A DNA stretch of 64,000 nt from Flagellimonas sp. 389 (GTDB lineage Bacteria > Bacteroidota > Bacteroidia > Flavobacteriales > Flavobacteriaceae), in assembly GCF_018449435.1 (NCBI RefSeq), contig NZ_JAHCMU010000008.1, forward strand, positions 62,001 to 126,000, written 5' to 3'. The notes under the pieces were generated by a model, which was given only the letters and a program-made list of their open reading frames with translations, had not been told where the DNA came from and made no database searches. Below are positions 9,816 through 18,007 of this stretch, one piece after another. Every line of letters starts with the position of its first letter. Position 1 is the stretch's first letter. The translations under genes were made by a program, and so were the position numbers.

Positions 9816-11417
9816 TTAAAGTTCTATCATAAAATTTACCAATTCTTCTTTTTGGTCAATGGGGAGTTTTTTACGTAACCGATATCTTGCTATCCTAACA
9901 CTATCTGGGGTCACCCTTAAAATAGTCGCTATTTCTTTTGATGAAAGATTTAGGCGCAATAACATTCCCAACCGAAGCTCTGCCGGCGACAAGTTGCTCT
10001 GGGACAAAGAGGAAAGCTTTTTAATGAATTCTGGATGTATCTCCTTAAAAAAGCTCATAAACTCGTCCCACTCATTTTCCTGCTTTAGATTGACGTCTAT
10101 CTCCTTTACAAGCTGTTTTATTTTTCCATGCATGTTCATGTTTTGCCTAGAAGCAATGTTTCTGAGGGTATTGGATAAATCTAGCAGTATTTTATTCTTT
10201 TGTGATAAATGCAGACTATATCTGGATAAAGACGAGGCTTTCAATTGAACTTCGCGTTGCAAATTTTCTTCCTGAATTTCCTTTTTATCCAACTCCGCCT
10301 TCAACATACGCTGTTTATATTCTTGAATCTTAATCTTTGCTTTTCGTTTTCTTCCCAAATAACTATAAAGAATAGTAAGGATTGCAGCAATGGCAAAAAG
10401 AGCGACCCAAAGCAAGTTTTGATTGGCTGTACTTACCTTGTTCTGCTCTTTAAGTAATTGTATCTGTGCTTCTTTTTTATTGGTTTCATAAATCGTCTGG
10501 AAAACATTCAATTGATCGGTATTCTGCGCATTGCGTATTGCATTGTTAATTCTATCCGATTCCTTTAATTGCTCATGCGCCTTTTCGTAGTCTTCCATTA
10601 GTGCGTAAGTCTTGGATAAATCCTTATGGGCACTTTCCATTTGATGGTGATTTTTTAACCGAACCGCTATCTCCAAAGCTGTATTGGTCTGAATCAATGC
10701 TGTGTTATAATCCCCGGTTTTTCTATAGACATCTCCTAAATTGTTAAGTACATTGATCTCTTTGTCCGAATTAGCACCTTGCAAGTAATCGTAAGCTCTT
10801 GCGAAATATTGGTACGCTAAATCAAACTTTTCCAAATCTTCATAGATGCTTCCAATATTCTCGTTGGTCATGGCAACTCCATTTTCGTCGTTCAGCACTT
10901 CAAACAACGACAAGCTTTCCTCTTGATATTGTAATGCTTTATCGTACTTCCCGTTTTTCTCAAAACAGGCTCCCAGTAAACTTTTGGATTCAGCTTGTTC
11001 ATTTTTAAGGTCCAATTCCGTGGAAACCTTCATAGTATCCGTAAAATACTGTTCGGCCAGTTCAAAATTGTTGAGCGAAAGGTATACTTCACCTATGTTG
11101 TTGTTCAGTTTGATATAAAGGCTAGGGTCAGAATCAGCGCTTATAACCTCCAAAGCTTGATTAAGTTGGCTAATGGCCTCCGAAGAAAGTCCTAGCACAT
11201 GATAGTACTCCCCCAGTGCTATATAATTTTGAACTATTGCTCGAGATGATACCTGGCTAAATCTTGATTCTTCTAACTGTTTCTGTAAATGAAGAAAAAC
11301 TGAATCTAGTTTTTTATCTGATGAAAAGTCAACTTCACTTTGTTGGCAATAGCCAGCAAGATGAACAAAAAACAAAACTAGTATAGTATTGTTAAAGGAT
11401 TTGAAGTTTCTACCCAT
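9816..11417 (-). CDS. Membrane-spanning TPR regulator with C-terminal LuxR-like HTH
   Basis: A 533-residue one-component regulator. Residues 1-24 are a signal or membrane-entry segment, 62-295 are about six tetratricopeptide repeats (for example NNNIGEVYLSLNNFELAEQYF), 335-354 is a transmembrane helix (LLWVALFAIAAILTILYSYL), 355-420 is a basic coiled coil, and 476-533 is a winged or LuxR-type HTH (LSPAELRLGMLLRLNLSSKEIATI, split by SSKEIATILRVTPDSV). The predicted topology places the TPRs in the periplasm and the HTH in the cytoplasm. It precedes the receptor and phytase on the same strand with a 164-bp gap, so it probably senses something periplasmic and controls them. That role is inferred. 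The intervening gap holds the -7 box and no gene. Confidence 0.82.
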   Translation of the reverse strand: MGRNFKSFNNTILVLFFVHLAGYCQQSEVDFSSDKKLDSVFLHLQKQLEESRFSQVSSRAIVQNYIALGEYYHVLGLSSEAISQLNQALEVISADSDPSLYIKLNNNIGEVYLSLNNFELAEQYFTDTMKVSTELDLKNEQAESKSLLGACFEKNGKYDKALQYQEESLSLFEVLNDENGVAMTNENIGSIYEDLEKFDLAYQYFARAYDYLQGANSDKEINVLNNLGDVYRKTGDYNTALIQTNTALEIAVRLKNHHQMESAHKDLSKTYALMEDYEKAHEQLKESDRINNAIRNAQNTDQLNVFQTIYETNKKEAQIQLLKEQNKVSTANQNLLWVALFAIAAILTILYSYLGRKRKAKIKIQEYKQRMLKAELDKKEIQEENLQREVQLKASSLSRYSLHLSQKNKILLDLSNTLRNIASRQNMNMHGKIKQLVKEIDVNLKQENEWDEFMSFFKEIHPEFIKKLSSLSQSNLSPAELRLGMLLRLNLSSKEIATILRVTPDSVRIARYRLRKKLPIDQKEELVNFMIEL

Positions 11418-11540
11418 TCTAGACCTAGATGTACTTGAGGACTAAGTAAAGCTATTTCCTTACTGAGGAATATCACCTTTAGGTTATGAAACCTTTAAAA
11501 ATGGGTTATGTCATATTGAGCAGAAAAAGGATATAAAATA

Positions 11541-11570
11541 AAAAACCTCGCTAAATAGCGAGGTTTTTTG
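11541..11570 (-). terminator. Bidirectional intrinsic terminator after rpmA
   Basis: Thirteen-bp stem AAAAACCTCGCTA / TAGCGAGGTTTTT with a 2-nt AA loop, A-run on one side and T-run on the other. It lies 21 bp past the rpmA stop. The rest of the 11418-11590 gap holds the upstream region of the TPR regulator. Confidence 0.9.
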
Positions 11571-11590
11571 TGTCGTATAAAAGCTTTCTG

Positions 11591-11851
11591 TTAAGCTTCA
11601 AATGGCTCAATGGAAACAAATGATTTTCCACCCGCTTTTTTCTGAAATTTTACAATACCGTCTACTCGCGCATGCAATGTATGGTCTTTACCCAAATATA
11701 CGTTTTCACCCGGATTGTGCTTGGTACCACGTTGTCTAACAATGATGTTACCAGCAACAGCAGCTTGTCCACCAAAAATCTTAACTCCTAATCGTTTCGA
11801 TTCTGATTCTCTACCGTTTTTTGAACTACCTACACCTTTCTTATGTGCCAT
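11591..11851 (-). CDS. rpmA: 50S ribosomal protein L27
   Basis: An 86-residue L27 (bL27) of the large subunit, whose N-terminal tail reaches the peptidyl transferase centre. The sequence begins [20 protein letters not shown], with the conserved [22 protein letters not shown] core. There is no Firmicutes-type N-terminal cleavage extension. It follows rplU by 25 bp on the same strand, the usual pair, and ends at a strong terminator. Confidence 0.98.
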   Translation of the reverse strand: MAHKKGVGSSKNGRESESKRLGVKIFGGQAAVAGNIIVRQRGTKHNPGENVYLGKDHTLHARVDGIVKFQKKAGGKSFVSIEPFEA

Positions 11852-11876
11852 GGATATTTATTTTTTAGTTCTTGTC

Positions 11877-12431
11877 TTATTTCGTTAAAGCTTCTATCAA
11901 TTCTGCTTTCTTCATGGAAGAAATTCCAGAAATTCCTTTAGCCTTTGCCATTTCTTTCAACTCTGCCACCGTTTTAGCACTCAAATCCTCAGTCTTCTTT
12001 GGAGCTTCTTTCTTTGGAGCTTCCACCTTGGTTTCTTTGGCTTTGGTTTCCTTAACTTTCTTTGGTTCGGCAACTGGCTTTTCTGCTTTGGCTTTTTCCG
12101 GAGCAGCTTTTTTAGCGCCTTTGGCAACAATGCTTTCTACTACAATCTCTGTTAAAGACTGTCTGTGTCCGTTTTTTACACGGTATCCTTTACGCCTTTT
12201 CTTTTTAAAGACGATTACTTTATCTCCTTTAAGGTGTTTTACTACTTTGGCCTCAACAGCCGCACCTTCTATGACCGGGGCGCCAATAGTCACGTCACCT
12301 GCATCGTCCAAAAGAAGTACCTTATCAAAAGTTACTTTCTTACCTTCTTCTGTTTGCAAACGGTGAACGTACACTTTCTGGTCTTTTGCAACTTTAAACT
12401 GCTGCCCTGCCATCTCTACAATTGCGTACAT
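11877..12431 (-). CDS. rplU: 50S ribosomal protein L21 with C-terminal extension
   Basis: A 184-residue protein, whereas L21 (bL21) is normally about 103 residues. Residues 1-103 are canonical L21 (MYAIVEMAGQQFKVAKDQ, KRRKGYRVKNGHRQSLT). Residues 108-148 form a Lys/Ala/Glu/Pro-rich linker (KAEKPVAEPKKVKETKAKE) and 149-184 form a small helical module (TVAELKEMAKAKGI, SMKKAELIEAL) resembling SAP or Rho N-terminal nucleic-acid-binding motifs. The start ATG 12431 is supported by the promoter just upstream. The tail probably contacts rRNA or acts outside the ribosome. That is inference, although similar L21 fusions occur in other flavobacteria. Confidence 0.96.
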   Translation of the reverse strand: MYAIVEMAGQQFKVAKDQKVYVHRLQTEEGKKVTFDKVLLLDDAGDVTIGAPVIEGAAVEAKVVKHLKGDKVIVFKKKRRKGYRVKNGHRQSLTEIVVESIVAKGAKKAAPEKAKAEKPVAEPKKVKETKAKETKVEAPKKEAPKKTEDLSAKTVAELKEMAKAKGISGISSMKKAELIEALTK

Positions 12432-12481
12432 AATGCATTAATTAGATTAAATTATTTGTGCTTTATCAAAATTAGCGGGTG

Positions 12482-12511
12482 CAAATATACTGCTAAATCC
12501 TTAATTCACAA
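12482..12511 (-). promoter_or_regulatory. Promoter of rplU-rpmA
   Basis: On the minus strand TTG (12511-12509), 19-nt spacer, then TATATTTG (12489-12482): an exact match to the Bacteroidetes -33/-7 consensus. It leaves a leader of about 45 nt before the rplU ATG. Confidence 0.8.
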
Positions 12512-12534
12512 GTAATATTCCCTCATTTGAAAGA

Positions 12535-12981
12535 TTATTTTTTAGGATTATTAGAGGTTTTGAAGAGTTGCATAAAAGAAAGTGTTAAAACCAAGGCGGT
12601 AGCAAATCCCATTATAGCGACAGTAAAGAAAACAATACCTTCGAAATTGGCATAATCTTTTGCCCATACCGCTGAAAGCTCGTTGAGAAATTTGGAATTC
12701 AGCTCTGTGGAATACAATGCAAAAAAAATGGTGAACAATAGGGTAGCGATAAAGCCCGTAGTAATGCCTGCGGTAAAGCCTTTTCCGTACGAGAAATCTT
12801 TTCCCAACCTCAACTTTGTATATTTAATGGTTTCATAAATCCCAAAGCCAGTAATAAATCCATTGAAAAGACTGTAAAAAACATTGGTATGTTTTCCCAA
12901 CAAGGATAATATTAAAAAATATGCTATCAAACTTGCACTCGTAACTATTCCAAAACGAATTGGCAGGGTTAATTTTTTCAT
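12535..12981 (-). CDS. DUF4199 membrane protein
   Basis: A 148-residue integral membrane protein with four predicted helices (about 8-28, 35-52, 68-92, 112-138). It has the family's central Gly-rich stretch FSYGKGFTAGITTGFIATLLF and a basic C-terminus. It matches the DUF4199 family, which is almost confined to Bacteroidetes and has no established role. It is probably monocistronic, with no neighbour closer than 100 bp on its strand. The 176 bp between it and the M16 gene show no RNA gene. Confidence 0.8.
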   Translation of the reverse strand: MKKLTLPIRFGIVTSASLIAYFLILSLLGKHTNVFYSLFNGFITGFGIYETIKYTKLRLGKDFSYGKGFTAGITTGFIATLLFTIFFALYSTELNSKFLNELSAVWAKDYANFEGIVFFTVAIMGFATALVLTLSFMQLFKTSNNPKK

Positions 12982-13157
12982 TTTAATATTTTTTTGGTGG
13001 ATGTATAATTTACTGATTGTTCATGAATTATACTAAATTTCTTGTTAAAGACTTGTTTGGTATTCCATATATCCTTTAAATTTCAATCTATTTTAGTGTA
13101 ACATACAGCACTGATTTCACACTAACACTATTAATGTATAAACACAAAGACCATATT

Positions 13158-14480
13158 ATGAAAAGACATTTACTATCAACACTTTTTGTGCTTATCGTGG
13201 GTAATTTTCTTGTAGCACAAGAAGTCAGCTTTGAAGAGTACAAACTTGACAATGGCTTGCATGTTATTTTACACCAAGATAATTCTGCGCCTGTAGTAAC
13301 TACTGCGGTAATGTACCATGTAGGATCCAAAGACGAAGATCCTCAGAAAACAGGGTTTGCACATTTTTTTGAACATCTTCTTTTCGAAGGAACCAAAAAT
13401 ATTAAGCGTGGAGAATGGGACAAAATAGTCTCTTCCAACGGAGGTAGCGGAAATGCAAATACCTTTCTTGACCGTACCTACTATTATGAAACTTTTCCAT
13501 CCAATAGCCTAGAAACAGGACTTTGGTTAGAATCCGAAAGACTACTTCATCCCGTTATAGAACAAATTGGGGTGGACACACAAAAAGAAGTAGTACAGGA
13601 AGAAAGAAGGCTTAGAGTCGATAATTCTCCCTACGGCGCATTCTTTGAGGTGTTACTTAAAAACTTGTATACCAAACATCCATACAAGTGGGGCGTAATT
13701 GGCTCCCTAGATCATTTAGCAAGCGCAACTTTGGATGATTTTAAAAACTTCAATAAAATCTATTATGTACCCAACAATGCGGTACTCGTGGTCGCTGGTG
13801 ATATTGAAAAGGAAAAGACAAAAAAAATGATTTCCGATTATTTTGGGCCAATTCCCAAAGGAGCTGAAATAAAGAGAAATACTATTGTTGAAGATCCTAT
13901 AACCATAACTAAACAGGCAAAGTATTACGACCCAAATATTCAGATTCCAGCTATTTTGCTTGCCTACAGGACTCCGGGACAAGCCGAAAGGGATGCTTAT
14001 GTTATTGATATGATATCAACGTATTTAAGTGATGGGGAAAGTTCCAAGCTCTATAAAAAATTGGTTGATGAAAAGAAAATGGCACTTCAAATATTTTCCG
14101 TGCCAATTACAGCTGAGGATTTTAGTTCTTACGTAGTAGGTGCACTGCCTGTAGGAGAAAATTCAATCCAAGACCTTAAAAATGAAATAGATGAAGAAAT
14201 TTTGAAAGTACAAATGGAGTTGATTTCAGAAAGAGACTATCAAAAACTTCAGAATAAGTTTGAAAACAGGTTCGTTAATGCCAATAGCAGTATTGAAGGC
14301 ATTGCCAATTCTCTAGCAGAAAACTACATGTTAAGAGACGATACTAATCTCATCAATACAGAAATAGACATTTACCGCTCCATTACAAGAGAGGAAATTA
14401 TGGAAGTTGCCAAAAAGTACTTAAAGGTAAACCAAAGGGTGGAGTTAGAATATTTGCCAGAACAAAAAGAAGCTAATTAA
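13158..14480 (+). CDS. M16 family zinc metallopeptidase, active subunit
   Basis: A 440-residue secreted or periplasmic M16B (insulinase-like) peptidase. It has a signal peptide (MKRHLLSTLFVLIVGNFLVA). The inverted zinc motif HFFEH supplies His69, Glu72 and His73, and the third ligand is Glu149 in VQEERR, 76 residues on, as expected. The C-terminal half carries the M16 inactive-lobe sequences (LSDGESSKLYKKLVDEKKMA). I chose ATG 13158 because the eight codons before it, from an earlier ATG at 13134, would mask the signal peptide. It is followed after a single base by a partner M16 gene without the zinc motif, so the two probably form a heterodimer. Confidence 0.93.
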   Translation: MKRHLLSTLFVLIVGNFLVAQEVSFEEYKLDNGLHVILHQDNSAPVVTTAVMYHVGSKDEDPQKTGFAHFFEHLLFEGTKNIKRGEWDKIVSSNGGSGNANTFLDRTYYYETFPSNSLETGLWLESERLLHPVIEQIGVDTQKEVVQEERRLRVDNSPYGAFFEVLLKNLYTKHPYKWGVIGSLDHLASATLDDFKNFNKIYYVPNNAVLVVAGDIEKEKTKKMISDYFGPIPKGAEIKRNTIVEDPITITKQAKYYDPNIQIPAILLAYRTPGQAERDAYVIDMISTYLSDGESSKLYKKLVDEKKMALQIFSVPITAEDFSSYVVGALPVGENSIQDLKNEIDEEILKVQMELISERDYQKLQNKFENRFVNANSSIEGIANSLAENYMLRDDTNLINTEIDIYRSITREEIMEVAKKYLKVNQRVELEYLPEQKEAN

Positions 14481-14481
14481 G

Positions 14482-16554
14482 ATGAAAAAGTATATCATTT
14501 TTTCTTTACTGTCCTTTTTCATGACAGTATCGTACGCACAAATAGATAGGTCCAAACAACCAAAACCGGGTCCTGCACCAAAAATCAACTTAAAAGAACC
14601 TGTTCGTTTTGAGCTTAACAACGGTCTTAAGGTCATGGTTGTAGAGAATCATAAACTCCCACGGGTTTCCATGCAATTGACTTTGGACAATCCTCCTATT
14701 TTACAGGGTGACAAGGCCGGAGTCTCGGACTTGACCTCTAGCTTGCTTGGTAAAGGGTCAAAATCCATTCCTAAAGATGATTTTTACGAAGAAGTGGATT
14801 TTTTGGGAGCAAACATTAACATTGGGGACCAAAGTGCCTTTGCAAGCTGCCTTTCCAAATATTTCCCAAGAATTTTGGAGCTTATGGCAGATGCAGCCTT
14901 GAACCCAAATTTTACACAAGAGGAGTTCGACAAAGAGAAAGATAAGCTTATCACAGGAATAAAATCTGAAGAAAAAGACGTTTCTGCTATTGCGAATAGG
15001 GTGCAATTAGCCTTAGCCTATGGCAAAAATCATCCTTATGGTGAAATGACCACAGAGGAAACCGTAAACAATGTATCGTTACAAGATGTAGAGCAGTATT
15101 ACAGAAACAATTTTGTTCCTGCCAATGCCTATTTGGTTGTTTTGGGCGATGTGGAACTTGATAAGGTAAAGGAATTGGTAACTACATATTTTACGCCATG
15201 GTCCAAAGCTACCCCGCCATCCTTTAGTTACACAAAACCTACAGATGCGCAATATACCCAGATAAATTTTGTGGATATGCCCAATGCGGTACAATCCGAA
15301 GTATCCGTTCAAAACATCACGAACCTAAAGATGAAGGACGAGGATTACCTTGACGCCCTTTTGGCCAATAGAATCCTTGGAGGAGGCTCGCAAGCAAGGT
15401 TGTTCAAAAATCTTAGGGAAGATAAAGGGTACACCTACGGTTCGTATTCCTCGATAAGGGATAACAAGTACAGCTTAATGCGATTCTCCGCATTTGCACA
15501 AGTACGGAATGCCGTAACGGATAGCTCCGTAGTCCAAATTTTAGAGGAAATCGACAAAATGGTAAACGAGCCCGTAACCGATGAAGAGCTTAAAAATGCT
15601 AAAGCAAAGTACTCGGGAAGCTTCGTTATGGCTTTAGAAAAACCAGAAACTATTGCCAACTATGCATTGAACATAGAAACTGAAGATTTGCCAAAAGATT
15701 TTTATAAAACATATTTGGAGCGGATAGAAGCCGTAACCATAACCGATGTGCAAAAAGCGGCACAAAAACATCTTTCTACAGATAACATAAGAATAGTAGT
15801 TACAGGAAAAGGAAGCGAAGTTTTGGAAAATCTTGAAAAGGTAGAATTCAAAGGCAAAGCCGTTCCCACTCTATTTTATGATGTATATGCGACCAAAACG
15901 GAGAAACCAGATTATGAAGCTGATGCTCCAGAAGGGATCACTGTAGAAGCTATCTTAGAAAAATATATAGCGGCCATAGGTGGAAAAGAAAAATTGGAAG
16001 GTGTTAGCTCCTACGCAATGCTGGCAGAAGCAGAAATGCAAGGAATGAAGTTGGAACTTGAAATGAAGAAAACCACCAAGGACCAGTTTATGCAAGACGT
16101 AAAAGTGATGGGCAATTCCATGCAAAAACAAGTTCTCGATGGAGACAAAGGCTATATGGTAGCCCAAGGTCAGAGAAAAGACCTTTCTCCCGAAGAAGTT
16201 ACCAGAATTAAAGAGGAATCCGCTGCCTTTCCAGAGCTTAATTATTTGTCTGCTGGAAACATAACCTTGGAAGGTGTGGAGCCAGTAAGTGGGAAAAAAG
16301 CGTACAAGCTTAAGATAACGGATAAAAAATCTTCTTTTTATGATATGGAAACTGGTTTAAAACTTCAGGAAGTGAATACAGAAGAGGTACAAGGACAGCA
16401 AATGATGAATACACTAGAATATAGTGACTACAAAGAAGTATCTGGCATTAAATTTCCATTCAAGTTATCCCAGACCATGGGGCCTCAAAATTTTGAGTTT
16501 ATTGTAAAGGAAATCAAAGTAAACGAGGGGGTTTCCGCTTCGGATTTTGAATAA
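14482..16554 (+). CDS. M16 peptidase-like subunit lacking the zinc motif
   Basis: A 690-residue exported protein (signal MKKYIIFSLLSFFMTVSYAQ). Residues about 40-450 are two M16 lobes. The HxxEH site is replaced by GVSDLTSSLLGKGS, so it cannot bind zinc in the usual way, whereas the substrate-binding Arg/Tyr region LGGGSQARLFKNLREDKGYTYG is kept. This is the pattern of the non-catalytic partner in bacterial M16B heterodimers. Residues about 490-690 form an extra domain (LEKYIAAIGGKEKLEGV, then LDGDKGYMV and LEYSDYKEVSGIKFP) that resembles LolA/LppX-like outer-membrane lipoprotein-carrier folds. It is separated by one base from the active subunit gene. Confidence 0.9.
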   Translation: MKKYIIFSLLSFFMTVSYAQIDRSKQPKPGPAPKINLKEPVRFELNNGLKVMVVENHKLPRVSMQLTLDNPPILQGDKAGVSDLTSSLLGKGSKSIPKDDFYEEVDFLGANINIGDQSAFASCLSKYFPRILELMADAALNPNFTQEEFDKEKDKLITGIKSEEKDVSAIANRVQLALAYGKNHPYGEMTTEETVNNVSLQDVEQYYRNNFVPANAYLVVLGDVELDKVKELVTTYFTPWSKATPPSFSYTKPTDAQYTQINFVDMPNAVQSEVSVQNITNLKMKDEDYLDALLANRILGGGSQARLFKNLREDKGYTYGSYSSIRDNKYSLMRFSAFAQVRNAVTDSSVVQILEEIDKMVNEPVTDEELKNAKAKYSGSFVMALEKPETIANYALNIETEDLPKDFYKTYLERIEAVTITDVQKAAQKHLSTDNIRIVVTGKGSEVLENLEKVEFKGKAVPTLFYDVYATKTEKPDYEADAPEGITVEAILEKYIAAIGGKEKLEGVSSYAMLAEAEMQGMKLELEMKKTTKDQFMQDVKVMGNSMQKQVLDGDKGYMVAQGQRKDLSPEEVTRIKEESAAFPELNYLSAGNITLEGVEPVSGKKAYKLKITDKKSSFYDMETGLKLQEVNTEEVQGQQMMNTLEYSDYKEVSGIKFPFKLSQTMGPQNFEFIVKEIKVNEGVSASDFE

Positions 16555-16562
16555 GATTACAT

Positions 16563-17468
16563 TTAATTTTTAAGAGAAGACGTCCTTTGTGGCGTCTTTT
16601 TTTTGTTTACGACATAAACCCCTATCAAAATTACCACAGCTGCAAGCAATTGCCTAAACGCAAATTTTTCTCCATCGACGATACCCCAAAAGACACCTAC
16701 TATCGGAATCAAATAAGTAACGGACACGGAAAAGACCGCAGAAGAAATTTTAACCAGCTTATTGAACATGACCTTTGCAACGCAAGTGCCCAAAATACAC
16801 AGCAAAATAATATACCCCAGAGAACTTAGAAAATAAGGGCCAGAAACCACCTCTTTCTTTAAAAAACCTGAAAAGATCAGAATACAAAGTCCGGGAATAA
16901 AAATGACCAAAAAGTTACCTACTGCAATTCCCATAGGCGATACATCCTGCAATTTACTTTTAATGATGTTTGCATTGCACGCATAACAAATAGTGGCTAC
17001 AACGACCAATCCTGCATACCAATAGTTTTGGTCAGGGTTTATTTCGGTGCCAAAAAAAATGAGAAGTGCCGCTCCTATCAAACCTACGGCAACTCCTATA
17101 AATTGATTTTGGGTAAATTTTATACCAAAAATAAACAGTCCTATGAACAGTGTAAAAAGTGGAACCAGAGAGTTTAGAATCGAAGCAATGCCGCTGTCAA
17201 TTTCCGTTTCTGCAAAAGCAAATAAAAACATAGGCACAAAACTCCCTATAATACCCGAAACTCCAACCCATGGCCATTCTTTTCTAGAAATGGTCTTTAT
17301 GGATTTAAATCCTATTATGAAAAGAAAAAGAGCGGCCATAACTATACGAATTGCTCCCAATTGAATTGGGTTAAACCCTTCCAATCCTTTCTTTATCAAT
17401 ATATACGACGTACCCCAAATTATGGAAAGTACGATAAGATAAACCCACTTACGATTTTGTTCTCCCAC
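16563..17468 (-). CDS. EamA (DMT) family transporter
   Basis: A 301-residue inner-membrane exporter of the drug/metabolite transporter superfamily. It has ten hydrophobic helices in two EamA halves (about 9-140 and 152-290), with WGTSYILIKKGLEG in helix 1 and the repeat mirrored by SVTYLIPIVGVFWGIVDGE in the second half. Likely substrates are amino acids or small metabolites and cannot be specified. It is transcribed away from the 17.5-22.8 kb cluster and shares with it an 86-bp divergent region containing a perfect palindrome. Confidence 0.88.
   Translation of the reverse strand: MGEQNRKWVYLIVLSIIWGTSYILIKKGLEGFNPIQLGAIRIVMAALFLFIIGFKSIKTISRKEWPWVGVSGIIGSFVPMFLFAFAETEIDSGIASILNSLVPLFTLFIGLFIFGIKFTQNQFIGVAVGLIGAALLIFFGTEINPDQNYWYAGLVVVATICYACNANIIKSKLQDVSPMGIAVGNFLVIFIPGLCILIFSGFLKKEVVSGPYFLSSLGYIILLCILGTCVAKVMFNKLVKISSAVFSVSVTYLIPIVGVFWGIVDGEKFAFRQLLAAVVILIGVYVVNKKKTPQRTSSLKN
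16577..16604 (+). terminator. Intrinsic terminator of the M16 operon
   Basis: Stem AAGACG / CGTCTT, 10-nt loop, then eight T. It overlaps the last codons of the convergent EamA gene. Confidence 0.7.
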
Positions 17469-17475
17469 AGTTTAA

Positions 17476-17503
17476 AAATAAGCTGCAAAAGTGCAGCTTA
17501 TTT
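17476..17503. promoter_or_regulatory. Perfect 12-bp palindrome in a divergent promoter region
   Basis: AAATAAGCTGCA / TGCAGCTTATTT around an AAAG loop, 7 bp before the EamA start and 51 bp before the plus-strand cluster. Neither flanking gene ends here, so it is not an ordinary terminator. It is a candidate operator or a 5' hairpin. A T-run follows on the plus strand. Confidence 0.5.
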
Positions 17504-17554
17504 AAGACTTTTTTATCTTTTATCCTTTAATTTAGCATTGCCTAAACAGCAAAA

Positions 17555-17929
17555 GTGAAACAAGCGATCATTTATTGGTTTGTACTCCTCTATCTTGTAG
17601 CAATGGTCCGTCCCGTTGGTCCAATGTTGGAGTACATTATCTATGAAGATTATATTGCTGAATTTCTTTGCGTAAACAAAGACAAAGTAGAGCTTCAATG
17701 TAATGGAAAGTGCTATTTAATGCAACGACTTTCTGAGCAAAACGATGAAAAAAAACAAGGCCTTCCAAAAATCACCATGGAAGAATACCCAATAGGTTTT
17801 GTTGATTTGTTGTTCTTTAATTCCAATAAGGCACATATAATTCCAAATCAAAATCACTTTGATTATCAGAATTCTTACACCTATCTCTTTTGTACCTTTA
17901 ATTTTCATCCGCCAAGCGTTCTTTCCTGA
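17555..17929 (+). CDS. Small membrane protein with CxGKC motif
   Basis: A 124-residue protein starting at GTG 17555. Residues 4-20 are hydrophobic (a single membrane segment or signal), followed by PVGPMLEYIIYEDYIAEFLC, VNKDKVELQCNGKCYLMQRL and a hydrophilic tail. Cys39, Cys49 and Cys53 (CNGKC) plus Met56 could bind a soft metal. I recall proteins of this shape (VRPVGP..., C..CNGKCYLM) beside TonB receptors in other Bacteroidetes, without an assigned role. It opens a five-gene same-strand cluster, with 78 bp to the next gene. A metal-handling role is inference. Confidence 0.65.
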   Translation: MKQAIIYWFVLLYLVAMVRPVGPMLEYIIYEDYIAEFLCVNKDKVELQCNGKCYLMQRLSEQNDEKKQGLPKITMEEYPIGFVDLLFFNSNKAHIIPNQNHFDYQNSYTYLFCTFNFHPPSVLS

Positions 17930-18007
17930 CGTACGCTTACAAACATTTTTTAGGGTGATGCAACATACGTTGTAAAACAATCACCTACACTTCAATTTTA
18001 TAAACCG

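Noticed and set aside
11872-12366. 164-codon open frame on the plus strand
   Set aside because: Antisense to rplU and its Lys/Ala-rich extension; low-complexity product, no promoter or start context.
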